Shown piece by piece: positions 22,225-33,159 of a stretch of 64,000 bases of DNA. Under the pieces are notes generated by a model that worked only from the letters and a program-made list of their open reading frames with translations, was not told where the DNA came from and made no database searches. A program made the position numbers and the translations under genes. Origin of the DNA: Coix lacryma-jobi var. lacryma-jobi. Taxonomy: Eukaryota; Streptophyta; Magnoliopsida; Poales; Poaceae. Where the stretch lies: the NCBI GenBank assembly GCA_009763385.1, contig CM019831.1, forward strand, positions 117,249,482-117,313,481. The letters run 5' to 3'. Positions within the stretch are counted from its first letter, which is position 1. Every line of letters starts with the position of its first letter.

Positions 22225-22365
22225 CTCTCAAACTAACACCTTCGAAGAACACAAAACTCACAACCTTCGAAACTAGACAAAAACAACATTCGCAACAAGA
22301 AATGCGCAGCAGCAGGATGGCTAGAGCAAAGGAGGGCACGACCTCAAACCCCCCACCAACCTCAT

Positions 22366-22375
22366 CTATTTATAG
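22366..22375 (-). promoter_or_regulatory. TATA box of the antisense gene
   Basis: The minus strand reads CTATAAATAG, a canonical plant TATA box, 142 nt before the ATG at 22224. Transcription starting about 30 nt downstream would leave a 5' UTR of roughly 110 nt. This supports an independent promoter for the antisense gene rather than expression from the 3' LTR. Confidence 0.6.
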
Positions 22376-22573
22376 GCCATGAGGCAAGTCACCCCACCCG
22401 ACAAAATTGGCACGACAACCGAAATCCTCGGTGCATAAAACGAAACAGACCTCAACAGTACAAACAACAATACAACGGCCCGGCCCAAAGCAGCCGCGGG
22501 CGTCGCTGCCAAGGGTCTCGTTACTTTTCCCATCAAAGAGCGCTGCTTGGGCCTAAATACTGTTCTTTAGATC

Positions 22574-22592
22574 CAAGGCAACGAGGGGCTAC
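22574..22592 (+). promoter_or_regulatory. Polypurine tract
   Basis: The purine-rich AAGGCAACGAGGGGCTAC lies directly against the 3' LTR, as expected for the plus-strand primer in this lineage. The stretch 22225-22573 is the antisense gene's leader and upstream region, with no other feature seen. Confidence 0.65.
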
Positions 22593-23245
22593 TGTTGGGG
22601 GGAGGGACCCTCGGCAGTGGCGCCACGCGGGCTGGCTCCAAAAACAACCTTCGCGCGACCCGCGCGCCCTCTCAAAACTTCTCCTTTCCGCTAATTGGAC
22701 TCTTCAGGATCGTTTTCCTAACCTTCGGATGCAAACTCGACCCTCGGTGTTCGTTGTGTTTCTCGCAGGTGAAGGCGCGCTGGAAACGCAAAGAAATGGC
22801 CCTCGCTCTTTCCGAGATCCCTTCGCTTGAGACGTCAAGCCCGGCGATTGCCGAGTGGATGCGGACCTCGCGACTGGCGGAGCCGAGGGTTTAGCCCTCA
22901 CACTCCCGCGAAGATGGGCAGGACCCAATGGCGGCGGGCAGGAGGAAGGCAAACTAGGGTTTCCACTCTGCCCGTGTTTGTACGGTTCTACCCTTTCCTG
23001 TACGGTGCTGGAGAATCTTTTCTGTACCCTTTTGTAATTTGGCCGGTGTCCCTTGGTATTCCCTATAAATACCAAGGGATGAACAATGTAAAGGGAGGAT
23101 TTTTTGGGGGAATAGTGAAATACACCCACCAACCCATTCTCTTGTACCTTCGTTTGCACCTTCGCTTCGCTTGCGTTCGACAGTTGTTCACCCTCGCTCC
23201 GTACCCCTGCACAACAGCGGAGGTAGGGCAGGTGTGCTTCCAACA
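22593..23245 (+). repeat. 3' LTR of the Tat-like element
   Basis: It is 653 bp, from TGTTGGGG to CCAACA, and matches 10237-10894 with about ten substitutions and two small indels. The TATA palindrome is retained (TATAAATA at 23064-23071). Confidence 0.92.
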
Positions 23246-23250
23246 CTTTT

Positions 23251-23955
23251 GCACCCCTAAACCTCTACTTAGCTTCGCCCCTACAGGGGTATAGATTTAC
23301 TGTGTTTGTTGGTATGCATACGCACAAAAATAAGCTCATATACATACATGACCATGCAGCGCCAATCCTAGGACTTTGAGGGTCCTATAACAAAAACGTT
23401 ACAATGGCTCATCTACACTCAGACTTCTCTTCTCTTTCCTCCCTTTTTTTCTTCTGTCTCAGTATTTAGCCAGCTTACAGTCTATTATTATACTTGCTCT
23501 TCAATTAATTTACTAATAATACTTAATAATAGACTATAAGGTCTGAGAGTTTGTATACCTGGATTTAGGCTCCTCAACTGGATGGGTCCTCCGTCGCACC
23601 TCGTGCCGGCACCTAGTTTAATGTTTTCTTGTATAATTAGTGCTATATTTAGAGTTATCCGGATCTTAATACCAAATAAATGATGAGCATGACAACGGGC
23701 AATAAAGCAATAGGAACATAAATATACCAATTCCCAATACCTATATATAGATCACAAACAAACATGTAGGGAACATTTTTATTTTGCAGATTGAAAATAA
23801 ATTAATTATAATAGTCAATTGTATTTTTATTATTTTTGCATAATACAAAAACCCACCTTTGACCAACAACACAACAATCGGATTTGTCCGGTTTTGACAA
23901 TTTGAGTGTGTCCGTTACTCGGCCGGTTTCGTAGTTTAAGGTTAAAAACCACATA
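23251..23955. other. Intergenic, no gene seen
   Basis: AT-rich host DNA right of the Tat-like element. The short open frames have no recognisable content. Confidence 0.5.
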
Positions 23956-24215
23956 CTCCCTCCATATTGAAAAACTTGGCGACGTTTTGGACAAGGTTTG
24001 AGTCAAACATTGGGAATATAAATCATAAATAACTTTTAAATTATTGAGTTTAGAGATGTAAAAATCATATAAATAAATTTGTCTTGAAAAGTACTTTCAT
24101 AAAAATATACATATACCACTTTCCAATAAATATTTTTAAAGAAACAAGTGGTCAAAGTGATGTTTTGGAGACCGTATCGTTGTCTGAAACATCAAGTTTT
24201 TCAATATGGAGGGAG
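23956..24215. mobile_element. Stowaway-like MITE
   Basis: It is 260 bp. The ends CTCCCTCCATATTGAAAAACT and AGTTTTTCAATATGGAGGGAG are inverted repeats over about 20 bp, with TA on each side (23954-23955 and 24216-24217). No ORF. Confidence 0.85.
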
Positions 24216-24319
24216 TACCGCGCAAGTTCAAGTGTGAAAATGTACCACTACTAGAGAACAGGCCTTTGGACGATTTGCAAAATCAGCATTAGTCACGGAA
24301 AAATTTGCGTCCGGGACTA

Positions 24320-24550
24320 CAGAGGTCTTTAGCCCCGGTTGGTGTTACCAACCAGGACTAAAGTTTCTGAGCCCAACGGGTCATTTGTCAGAGGGGCCTT
24401 TACCAACCGGGACTAAAGGTCAATCTTTAGCCCCGGTCGGTAACACCACCGGGACTAAAGGTTTTGCCCCGGTTGGTGTTTCCAGCCGGGGCTAAATGTT
24501 GGCATTTGGCATTTAGCCCCGGCTGGGAATAAGGACTGGGGCTAAATGTC
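24320..24550. repeat. CACTA subterminal hairpin repeats, left
   Basis: Several inverted pairs of the motif TTTAGCCCCGGT and ACCGGGACTAAAG lie here, some with TTTAGCCCCGGCTGG/CCAGCCGGGGCTAAA arms. Such subterminal repeats bind the element's own proteins in En/Spm, but binding here is not shown. Confidence 0.75.
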
Positions 24551-24843
24551 CCTCCCTATATTTGAATTGTTCTTCCACCTCCAGCCGTGCGGCCCGAGCT
24601 CTCGCTGTCTTCATTTTTTCTTCATTCAGTCAGTTTGCTTGCTTGTTTGCTCTCTTCTCCGGTGATTTTTATTTGTTAATACATCTCCGGCGATTGATTT
24701 ATTTCATCACATCTACACCGCCATCGACTCATTGAAAGGTTACTAGGTTCAGTTTTTTATTTTTATAGCCGCCACATATATATGTGGTTTTTAAAGCTAT
24801 TTTGAGTTCACTGACTTGATAGTTCAAATTAGTACCCTAAAAA

Positions 24844-25270
24844 CAAAATATGACCGTTTAATTAGTTTATTTTAATCTTTTAGAGAAATAGAGATCATTT
24901 AAATCATTTTTTACAAAAACTAGAAATATATAATACTTTAGTTTACAAAATGTGACTGGTTTAATTAGTTTAGTTTAATTTTTTTGGGAGAAATAGAGAT
25001 TATTTAAATCATTTGTTTATAAAAATTAGAAATATATAATATTTTAGTTTACAAAATGTGACCGGTTTAATTAGTTTATTTTATTTTTTGGAGAAATAGA
25101 GATCATTTAAATCATTTATTTACAAAAATTAGAAATATATAATACCTTAGTTTACAAAATGTGAACGGTTTAATTAGTTTAGTTTAATTTTTTTGGAGAA
25201 ATAGGGATCATTTAAATCATTTGTTTACAAAAATTAGAAATATATAATACTTTAGTTTACAAAATGTGAC
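24844..25270. repeat. AT-rich tandem repeat, about 104-bp unit, four copies
   Basis: Copies of CAAAATGTGACCGGTTTAATT start at 24844, 24946, 25052, 25155 and 25260 (last one partial). A second short repeat (TTTGTTTATAAGAATGAGAG) occurs three times at about 25345-25475. Both lie in the leader of the TNP2 gene. Confidence 0.85.
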
Positions 25271-25499
25271 CGGATAAATTATTTCATTAAAGTAATTAGT
25301 ATATGTACCTTATAATTTAATTATGTGATATATACCATATAATTTCATTTGTTTATAAGAATGAGAGATATATAATGTTATATGTCCTTTTATAATTAAA
25401 TTTGTTTATAAGAATGAGAGATATAATTATGTGATATGTCATTTTATAATTTCATTTGTTTATAAGAATGAGAGATATAATTATGTGATATGTCATATA

Positions 25500-28400
25500 A
25501 TGCAGACGATGACACGTCACTGGATGTACAATGTCGATCGCCGCTCAAAAGAGTTCATTGATGGTGTGCATTATTTCTTAAGAGTGGCCGAGACAAACAA
25601 GCGGAATGGTTTTATGTGTTGTCTATGTGCCCTTTGTAATAATTCGAAGGAATATTCTAGCTCAAGGAGTCTTCACTCACACTTATTCAAGTCGGGTTTC
25701 ATGCCAAACTATAGTTGTTGGACGAAGCATGGAGAAATTGGGGTTATGATGGAAGAAGGTGAAGAAGAACAATTGGACCCTGACGATGACATCATTGCTC
25801 AATACGGTGACTTTGGTGATACTGCAATGGGGGAAGGTGAAGAAGAGGCAAGTGCAGAAGACACACTCGCTAAAGATGATGCTTTTGGTGATGTCATTCG
25901 TGATGCACAAAGAGATTGCGAAAGTGAAAAGGAGAAGGCTAAGTTTGACTGTATGCTAGAGGATCACAGGAAATTACTATACCCGTCTGCTGCAGATGGA
26001 CAAAAAAAGTTGGGTACAACACTGGAGTTGCTACAATGGAAGGCACAGAATGGTGTATCTGACAAGGCATTTGGAAAATTATTGAAGATTATAAAACAAA
26101 AGATGCTTCCGAAGCCTAACGAATTGTCCGCCACTACGTACGAAGCAAAACAAGTCATCTGTCCTTTGGGTTTAGAAATCCAGAAGATACATGCATGTCC
26201 TAATGACTGCATCCTGTATCGTGGCAAGGAGTACGAGAATTTGGATGAATGCCCTGTATGTAAAGCGTCACGATATAAGATCAGGCGAGATGACCCTGGC
26301 GATGTTGAGGGTGAAGAACGTCCCCGAAAGAAAATCCCTACCAAGGTTATATGGTACGCTCCTATAATACCACGCCTGAAACGTCTGTTCAGAAACAAGG
26401 ACCATGCAAAGTTGGTGCGATAGCACAAAGAAGACCGTAAGGTAGACAACATGTTGAGACACCCTGCTGATGGGTCCCAGTGGAGAGCAATAGACGGAGA
26501 ATTCCCGGAATTTGCAAAAGACGCTAGAAACTTAAGGTTTGGTTTAAGTACGGACGGGATGAATCCTTTTGGGGAACATAGCAGTAGTCATAGCACGTGG
26601 CCTGTTACTCTATGTATCTACAACCTTCCTCCATGGTTATGCATGAAGCAGAAGTTCATAATGATGCCAGTGCTCATCCAAGGCCCGAGACAACCTGGCA
26701 ACGACATCGATGTCTACCTGAGGCCATTAGTTGAGGAACTCCTACTTTTATGGAGTAAATCAGGTGTACGTGTGTGGGATGATTACAAACAGGAACACTT
26801 TGACCTGCGAGCATTGTTGTTCGTAACAATCAATGATTGGCCTGCTCTAAATAATCTTTCAAGACAAACAAACAAGGGATATAATGCATGCACACATTGT
26901 TTCGATGACATGGATAGTATATATTTGAAAAAAATGTAGAAAGGTAGTGTACCTTGGGCATCGTCGATTTCTTTCTGTGAATCACCAGGTTAGAAAGAAA
27001 GGCAAGCATTTTAAAGTTGAGACAGACCACCGGAGCAAGCCTCGCAACAGAACTGGGGAAGATGTACTTGAGATGATCAAGGATGTGAAAGTAGTCTTTG
27101 GAAAGGGGACGAGCAGTGTACCTGTTCCGAAAGACGCTACGGGACACGCACCCATGTGGAAGAAGAAGTCAATATTTTGGGAGCTACCCTATTGGCATGT
27201 ACTAGAGGTTCGCCACGCGATCGACGTGATGCACCTGACAAAGAATTTTTGTGTCAACCTTCTAGGATTCATGGGTGTGTATGGGAAGTCTAAGGATACA
27301 CTTGAAGCACGACAAGACTTGCAGCGCATGAAAGAACAAGACAACCTACATCTAGAAAAGACAGATGATGGACGCCATTACTTAAGACCTGCTAGCTATA
27401 CTCTTAGCAATGAAGAGAACGAAATCATGTTTGAATGCCTAAACAACATCAAGGTCCCATCTGGATTCTCCTCCAATATAAAGGGAATAATAAATATGCA
27501 AGAGAAGAAATTCCTAAAGTTAAAGTCGCATGACTGCCACGTGCTTATGACGCAATTGTTTTCGGTTGCTTTAAGAGGAATTCTACCTCCACATGTATGT
27601 CTGGCCACTGTGAAGCTACGTGCATTCCTCAATGCAATTTCTCAGAAGACAATTAATCCACTAGAACTAGCTACTCTACAGAATGATATGGTTCAATGTC
27701 TTGTGAGCTTTGAGTTGGTGTTCCCTCCATCCTTCTTTAATATCATGACACACCTCCTAGTTCACCTGGTCAAGGAGATTCATATTCTCGGTCCTGTGTT
27801 CCTACACAACATGTTCCCCTTCGAGAGGTTCATGGGAGTACTGAAAAAATATGTTCACCAATGTGCTCGGCCAGAAGGAAGCATCGCCAAGGGCTATGGG
27901 ACAGAGGAGGTCATTGACTTTTGTGTTGACTTTATTCCTGACCTTGACCCGATTGGTGTTCCTGAATCGCGGCACGAGGGAAGGCTGTGTGGAAAAGGGA
28001 AACAAGGGAAGAAAACATATATCGGTACGGGGAACGATTATTTCAATAAAGCGCACTACACAGTTCTTCAAAACTCATCCGTGGTGGATCCATATATCGA
28101 GGTACACAAGAAGTTCCTACGATCCCAATTTCCTGGGAAGAATGAAGTTTGGATTACACGTGAGCACATGAATACTTTTAGCACTTGGTTGCGAAAAGAA
28201 TGTCTGGGTGATAGCAATATTGATGAGCAACTATATTTGTTGGCTAGGCAACCATCATGGCACATCCTCATGTACAAAGGGTATGAGATAAATGGAAACA
28301 CATATTACACCATTGCCCAAGATAAAAGGAGCATGAACCAAAATAGTGGTGTTCGTGTAGATGCCACAGACCCAAATGGGAAGAGGCAAACATATTATGA

Positions 28401-28876
28401 CCGCATAGAGGAGATTTGGGAACTAGACTACGCACCTAATTTTAAAGTCCCTTTTGTTTCGATGCAAATGGGTCAAGAAGACCGGAGCCGGAGTAACGAT
28501 TGACAAGGATTATGGAATGACAATAGTGGATCTCAATAATATTGGATACAAAGATGAACCATTCGTCCTTGCTGCTGATGTGAATCAGGTGTTCTACGTG
28601 AAAGACATGTCTACAAAACCCAAGAGAGGAAAAAATGACGATAAATCAACCAAAGAGCCAAAACGCCACATAGTTCTTTCAGGAAGAAGAAACATCATGA
28701 GAATTGAGGATAAGTCAGACATGTCAGAAGATTATGAAAGGGATGACCGAATACTGCCCTTCAGTGTGACCAAAGACCCAAGCATCCTGCTAAATGCTGA
28801 GGAGACTCCATGGTTACGACATGATCATAACCAAGGGACATACGTCAAGAAGAAGATCACCAGTGTACCCGCTTGA
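25500..28876 (+). pseudogene. TNP2-type CACTA transposase, disrupted
   Basis: The likely start is the ATG at 25500, which leads into MTRHWMY..., the usual beginning of grass TNP2 proteins. An N-terminal transposase-associated part with a CPLG...CPVC cysteine region is followed by the transposase core (DGMNPFG, PPWLCMK, NDWPA, about 26450-26930) and C-terminal regions that resemble the DUF4218 and DUF4216 parts of this family (about 27420-28870). Breaks: an in-frame TAG at 26421-26423; a one-base shift in the A run at about 26926-26935; a further one-base shift in the T run at about 28451-28456, after which the frame continues to the stop at 28876. It is not expected to make active transposase. 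Confidence 0.88.
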
Positions 28877-29419
28877 TATATAGTGATATTTTTGTGTAAT
28901 TAATAATGATTATGGATAGTCATGGTTCGTTGATGTCGGTGTCGAAATGACTTGATTTATTTTTGGCAAGCATATGAGCCCAAATTGATGCCCCACAAAT
29001 GGCGGTGTTAGATTTTTCTGATTATTATTTTAATTATTACATTTTTTCTCTGTGACGAATGAGATAAAATGTGTATTTGGACAATGAAAGATGAGCAACC
29101 CAAAATTTAACATTCAGATAATGCAAAAACAATTTTCCTATCGAGAACCAGTTGTTTCAGATATTTAAATTTAATATTATATTTTTGCATTAACAAAATA
29201 TGAATTATTATTTATATTTATATTCGTTATTATAAGAAAAGAAAAGAATTTATGTTACAAAATTTTCTACTATACAATAAGGTAAAAGGAAATACAAATA
29301 TTATTTTAAAGTAATTTTATACCTAATATTTAATTTACTATGCAATTAACAAGTATTACAACAAATTAATACAACGAAAACTTAATTCAAAACCCAAAAT
29401 ACAGAAAACCCAAAACAAA
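28877..29419. other. AT-rich spacer, no gene seen
   Basis: This is 3' sequence of the TNP2 gene, AT-rich without recognisable features, ending at the middle hairpin cluster. Confidence 0.5.
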
Positions 29420-29605
29420 GGCGGGAGAAAGCCCTTTAGTCCCGGGCAGTGGCACCACCCGGGACTAAAGGTATTTTTAGTCCCGGTTCGTAAGCCCACC
29501 CGGGGCTAAAGGTCCAACCCTTTAGTCCCGGGTCGGCTTACGCCCCGGGACTAAAGGACTTTTAGTCCCGGGTGGTGCCACGGCCCGGGACTAAAGCCTC
29601 CCCGC
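29420..29605. repeat. Internal hairpin cluster like CACTA subterminal repeats
   Basis: Inverted pairs built from CCTTTAGTCCCGGG and CCCGGGACTAAAGG occur four times, GC-richer than the left cluster. They directly precede the leader of the second gene (GCGTATATAGGG near 29603), so they may serve as its promoter region. Otherwise they mark the junction of two elements. Confidence 0.75.
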
Positions 29606-29639
29606 GTATATAGGGCATAGTGCCCTCCTCCTTCCTCAG

Positions 29640-30450
29640 ATCGATGTCAGACTCCCACGCCGCCGCCTCCCTCGCCGTCTCCGATCGATCCAGTGCCGCG
29701 CTGCCGTCGTCGTCGAGCTCCCTCGCCGACGTCCGCCTCGCCGTCGTCCTCTCCCGCGCCGCTCTCCGCCCTCGCCGTGACTCGCCGTCGTCCTCGGCCG
29801 CGCTGACGCCTCGTGCTTGCGCCGCGCGTGCCTCGCCGAGTGGCCTCGCCGTCGTCCTCTCGCGGTCACCGTCGTCTTCGCCGTGCCTCGCCGTGCCTCG
29901 CCGTCGTGTCCTCGCCGTGTGGCCTCGCCGTGGCTTCGCCATCGTACGTGTCTGTGCAGCACTGTGTGTGTGGTCAGTGTGTGCGTGTGTGGTTAGTGTG
30001 TGCGTGTGTGTGTTTGCATAGGAAAAAAAAGTAAGTGTGTGTGCACTTGTATATAGAAAAATGATTATAGAAAAATGATTATAAATACATATATATTTAT
30101 AGAAAAATAAAAAATGATATATATAGAAAATGAATGATTATAGAAAAATGATTATAAATACATATATATTTATAGAAAAAAATGATATATATAGAAAATG
30201 AATGATTATAGAAAAATGATTATAAATATAGAAAATGATATATATAGAAAAATGAATATAAATATAGAAAATTAATATATATGTTTTTTAATCTAACAAA
30301 ATATATGTTTACACATGTAGATAAAAAGAGATTGGTCGCGTTGACCTCGCCGTCGTCCGCCGTCATCCTCACCGCAACGTCATCCTCGTCGTCGTCCGTC
30401 GTCGTCCTCACCGCGACATCATCCTCGCCGTCGTCCGTCGTCGTCCTCTC
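29640..30450. other. Leader region of the second CACTA gene, low complexity
   Basis: 29640-29960 and 30340-30450 are rich in CGCCGTCGTC-like triplets. Between them lies AT-rich sequence with TATAGAAAATGA repeats (30050-30270). Ala/Ser/Arg-rich open frames here come from the triplet bias and have no domain. Confidence 0.6.
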
Positions 30451-30479
30451 GTCAACGGTGTGTCCTTTGTGATAGATAT

Positions 30480-30890
30480 GGAGGAGGAATAATCACTTAG
30501 ATGCTTATGGAATAATCACTTAGATATATATTTTTTGGTTCACTTAGATATGATATGTAAACATTTATTTATATCGGTGGTGTATATGTTTATGGAAAAA
30601 TCACGTACATATATATATTTTGGTTCACTTAGATTTGATATGTAAACATTTATTTATATCGGTCGTGTATATGTTTATGGAAAAATCACGTACATATATA
30701 TATTTTGGTTCACTTAGATATGATATGTAAACATTTATTTATATTGGTCGTGTATATGTTTATGGAATAATCACTTAGATATGTTTATGGAATAATCACT
30801 TTGATATGTTTATGGAATAATCTCTTTGATATGTTTATGGAATAATCACTTAGATATGTTTATGGAATAATCACTTTGATATGACTTTTC
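30480..30890. repeat. Tandem repeats of TATGGAATAATCACTTAGATATGTT type
   Basis: Three longer units (GGTTCACTTAGATATGATATG with TATTTATATCGG, about 30535-30745) are followed by at least five short units containing TATGGAATAATCACTT(A/T)GATATG. No coding capacity. Confidence 0.8.
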
Positions 30891-30958
30891 GTGTATGTCG
30901 GTAGTGTTATTTTTACGAATATGGTCTTTATGAATATACATTATTTTTAATGTTGTCA

Positions 30959-31275
30959 AAACCTAGACCCTAGACCCTAAACCCTAAACCCTAAACTCTA
31001 AACCCTAAACCCTAAACCCTAAACCCGAAACCCTAAACCCTAACTCTAAACCCTAAACCCTAAACCCCGAACCCTAAACCGTAAACCCTAAACCCTAACC
31101 CCTAAAACCCCGAACCCAAAACCCTAAACCGTAAACCCTAAACCCCAAACCCAAAACCCAAAACCCTAAACCCCGAACCCTAAACCCTAAACCCTAAACC
31201 CCGAACCCTAAACCCTAAACCGTAAACCCTAAACCCCGAACCCTAAACCCTAAACCCAATAACCCGAAACCCGAA
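30959..31275. repeat. Interstitial telomere-like repeat (CCCTAAA)n
   Basis: About 317 bp of the plant telomere heptamer CCCTAAA, partly degenerate (CCCCGAA, CCGTAAA, CTCTAAA, CCAAAAC variants). It sits inside the CACTA element, upstream of the second gene. Confidence 0.92.
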
Positions 31276-31362
31276 TCACTCATGTATTAAATCCTCGTGT
31301 TTATTATCGATCGTGTTACCTTTACAACATGGTGTTTATTATGCTCCATGTTATTCGCAGAA

Positions 31363-32697
31363 ATGGCCGACCCAGTTGACAACATGGAGGAGGAAATGTA
31401 CGACTTAATCAACAGCGGTGCTAATCAACAATTAGAAGGTGATGACAACAATAATCAAGAAGTAGATGATGGGAGTCAATATTTTGCTGATTATGAAGAA
31501 ATCATGCAAGAAAATACTGGCGAGGTATACCTACAATCTCTATGTGCACATGTTATTCTAAACAATGTATTTATAATCTACGTTCCTACATACGTAGCCC
31601 TCCAGATCGACAACGACTACTGGGAAGAGTAGGACCGTACGAGGTCCGAAGAAGCCTTTGGATGGCCGGTATATTATCTCGGAATTCGACGAGGAAACAG
31701 GCCAAGTACTTGGAGAACATGCACAAAAAAGAAAATGTAATTATACCGATCAATGCCCATGAGTGGAAGGAAAAGAAAAGTGCTCCTCATATAAGTTTCG
31801 TCTCTGATCGTGATAAGAAATTGGTTTGGCAAGATGTCCTTGCACATTTCACGCTTGAAACAGATGATAGAAATTTGAAGGAAAGAGTTAGGAATTGGGC
31901 TATGAAGAAAATGGCAACACTATTCTAGGGTTGAAAGAAAAAATTGTACAACACATTTATCAAGAAGGACCTAACTCCAGATTTCAACACTAAGGCCTAC
32001 GTCAAGTTGAGGCCATTTTGGGATGAATTTGTAGAATTTAAGAAATCAGAAGAGGGTGAGGCACGGGTCCGAAGGAACCGACAAAATGCCCGACAAAAAC
32101 AATACCACCATCACTTGGGATCAGGTGGCTACAAGAGTGCCATTCCTAAGTGGGAAAGAATGGAACGAGAGATTCTAGCCAAGGGCATCGAACCAGAATC
32201 AATCAACTGGCCTGAGCGCGCCAAGTATTGGTTTTTTGGTCATGGAGGAAGCCTGGACCTACAGACAGGAAGGGTAGTGTATGGCACAAAACTCCAGAGC
32301 AGCCGAAAGATTGGCTTATGCTCGAGACATGGCTGACAGTGGCGCGTGGGAGCCGAATAGAGAAAAGGATGAGCTGACATACGCCCTGGAGAATCCTGAG
32401 CACGGTGGGAGAACAAGAGGCTATGGGGAGTTGTCGTGGGAGCATGCCTTCCCAAAAGACAAAGAGACCTATAGAAGCCGCGCAAAAAAGAAGGAGGAGG
32501 AGGCAGATCGGATGCGAAGGATGGAGGAAATGGTTATGCAGTCACATGCCACGACTCGTGAAGCGGTAGAGCGAGAAAAAGCACTTGAAGATAAAATGAG
32601 TGAGGAAATCAAAAGGCAAGTGCAGTTAGCAGTAAGTTCCATACAAAGGCAATCTGCATCAGAGCCGGGAGTCAACATCAGCCCCCTGGTCAGTTGA
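31363..32697 (+). pseudogene. TNPA-like (Ptta/En/Spm) protein, disrupted
   Basis: The start MADPVDNMEEEMYD at 31363 opens an acidic exon that ends before a GTATAC donor near 31525. The second part resembles the plant transposase Ptta/En/Spm family: HISFVSDRDKKLVW, RVRNWAMKKMAT, SEEGEARVRRNRQNARQKQ, HHHLGSGGY and GRTRGYGELSWE. Two in-frame stops follow MATLF (31926 and 31932), and further frame changes lie at about 31660-31740 and at 32270-32330. The end is a coiled-coil segment with many Glu/Lys. The product would be a DNA-binding partner of TNP2, but the frame is not intact. Confidence 0.78.
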
Positions 32698-33089
32698 AAA
32701 GCAGTTGCGCTTCCACGGAGGTGCCAACGATTCAAGGTGACATAGGGCTGCGCTTCCCCATGGATGACATCACTGATCCTCTTACGACATGTGAGCTGCA
32801 CATTCCACAGGGGAATGACACAATAATGGTGGCTATTGGTGTTGTATCTCCTATTGACCCTACGAAGACACCAAGATGCCATGGGGCATTAGTACCACCT
32901 GGTTATGCTAGTGTCTCGGTGGATAGAGTAGTGAAAGGGCATAGCAATGTGACTCTTGACATTGAAGGAGGTGATGGTGAGAAGACTTTAGGAAAAGCGG
33001 AGAAGGCATTCATATGTTGGCGTAAGCGCTATATCATTATTCCTGGGGCATCACCTCCTCCTCAAAAAACTAACCCTAGGTGCGGATGA
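32694..33089 (+). CDS. DUF8039-like module of the second CACTA gene
   Basis: This open frame holds a compact domain (DPLTTCELHIP, VSPIDPTKTPRCHG, PPGYASVSVDRV, CWRKRYIIIP). It resembles the DUF8039 domain found beside ULP1-like proteases in grass CACTA proteins. It probably continues by splicing into the proline-rich exon at about 33160. The true exon borders are uncertain, and the ATG at 32694 is not necessarily used. Confidence 0.55.
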   Translation: MKSSCASTEVPTIQGDIGLRFPMDDITDPLTTCELHIPQGNDTIMVAIGVVSPIDPTKTPRCHGALVPPGYASVSVDRVVKGHSNVTLDIEGGDGEKTLGKAEKAFICWRKRYIIIPGASPPPQKTNPRCG

Positions 33090-33159
33090 AACAATTTTTT
33101 TCACTAGTTATGTATTGGCTTAAATATAATTGTTTACTCGTACCATGTTGTTTTCACAG

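Larger units (their letters stand above)
10237..23245 (+). mobile_element. Tat-lineage Gypsy LTR retrotransposon with antisense gene
   Basis: The element is 13,009 bp with CTTTT target duplications (10232-10236 and 23246-23250). It has LTRs of 658 and 653 bp, a primer site, and a Gag-Pol ORF that includes a second, archaeal-type RNase H domain, which marks the Tat lineage. Two tandem arrays and a minus-strand gene fill the space between pol and the 3' LTR, as in Grande/Retand-type elements. Comparing the LTRs by eye gives about ten substitutions and two small indels, so it is young but older than the Athila-like neighbour. Gag-Pol has one in-frame stop. Confidence 0.9.

Noticed and set aside
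29562..30034. Ala/Ser/Arg-rich ORFs on both strands
   Set aside because: They come from CGCCGTCGTC triplet bias in the leader of the second CACTA gene; no domain.
30959..31275. A chromosome end
   Set aside because: The telomere-like array is short, degenerate and inside a transposon with coding DNA on both sides.
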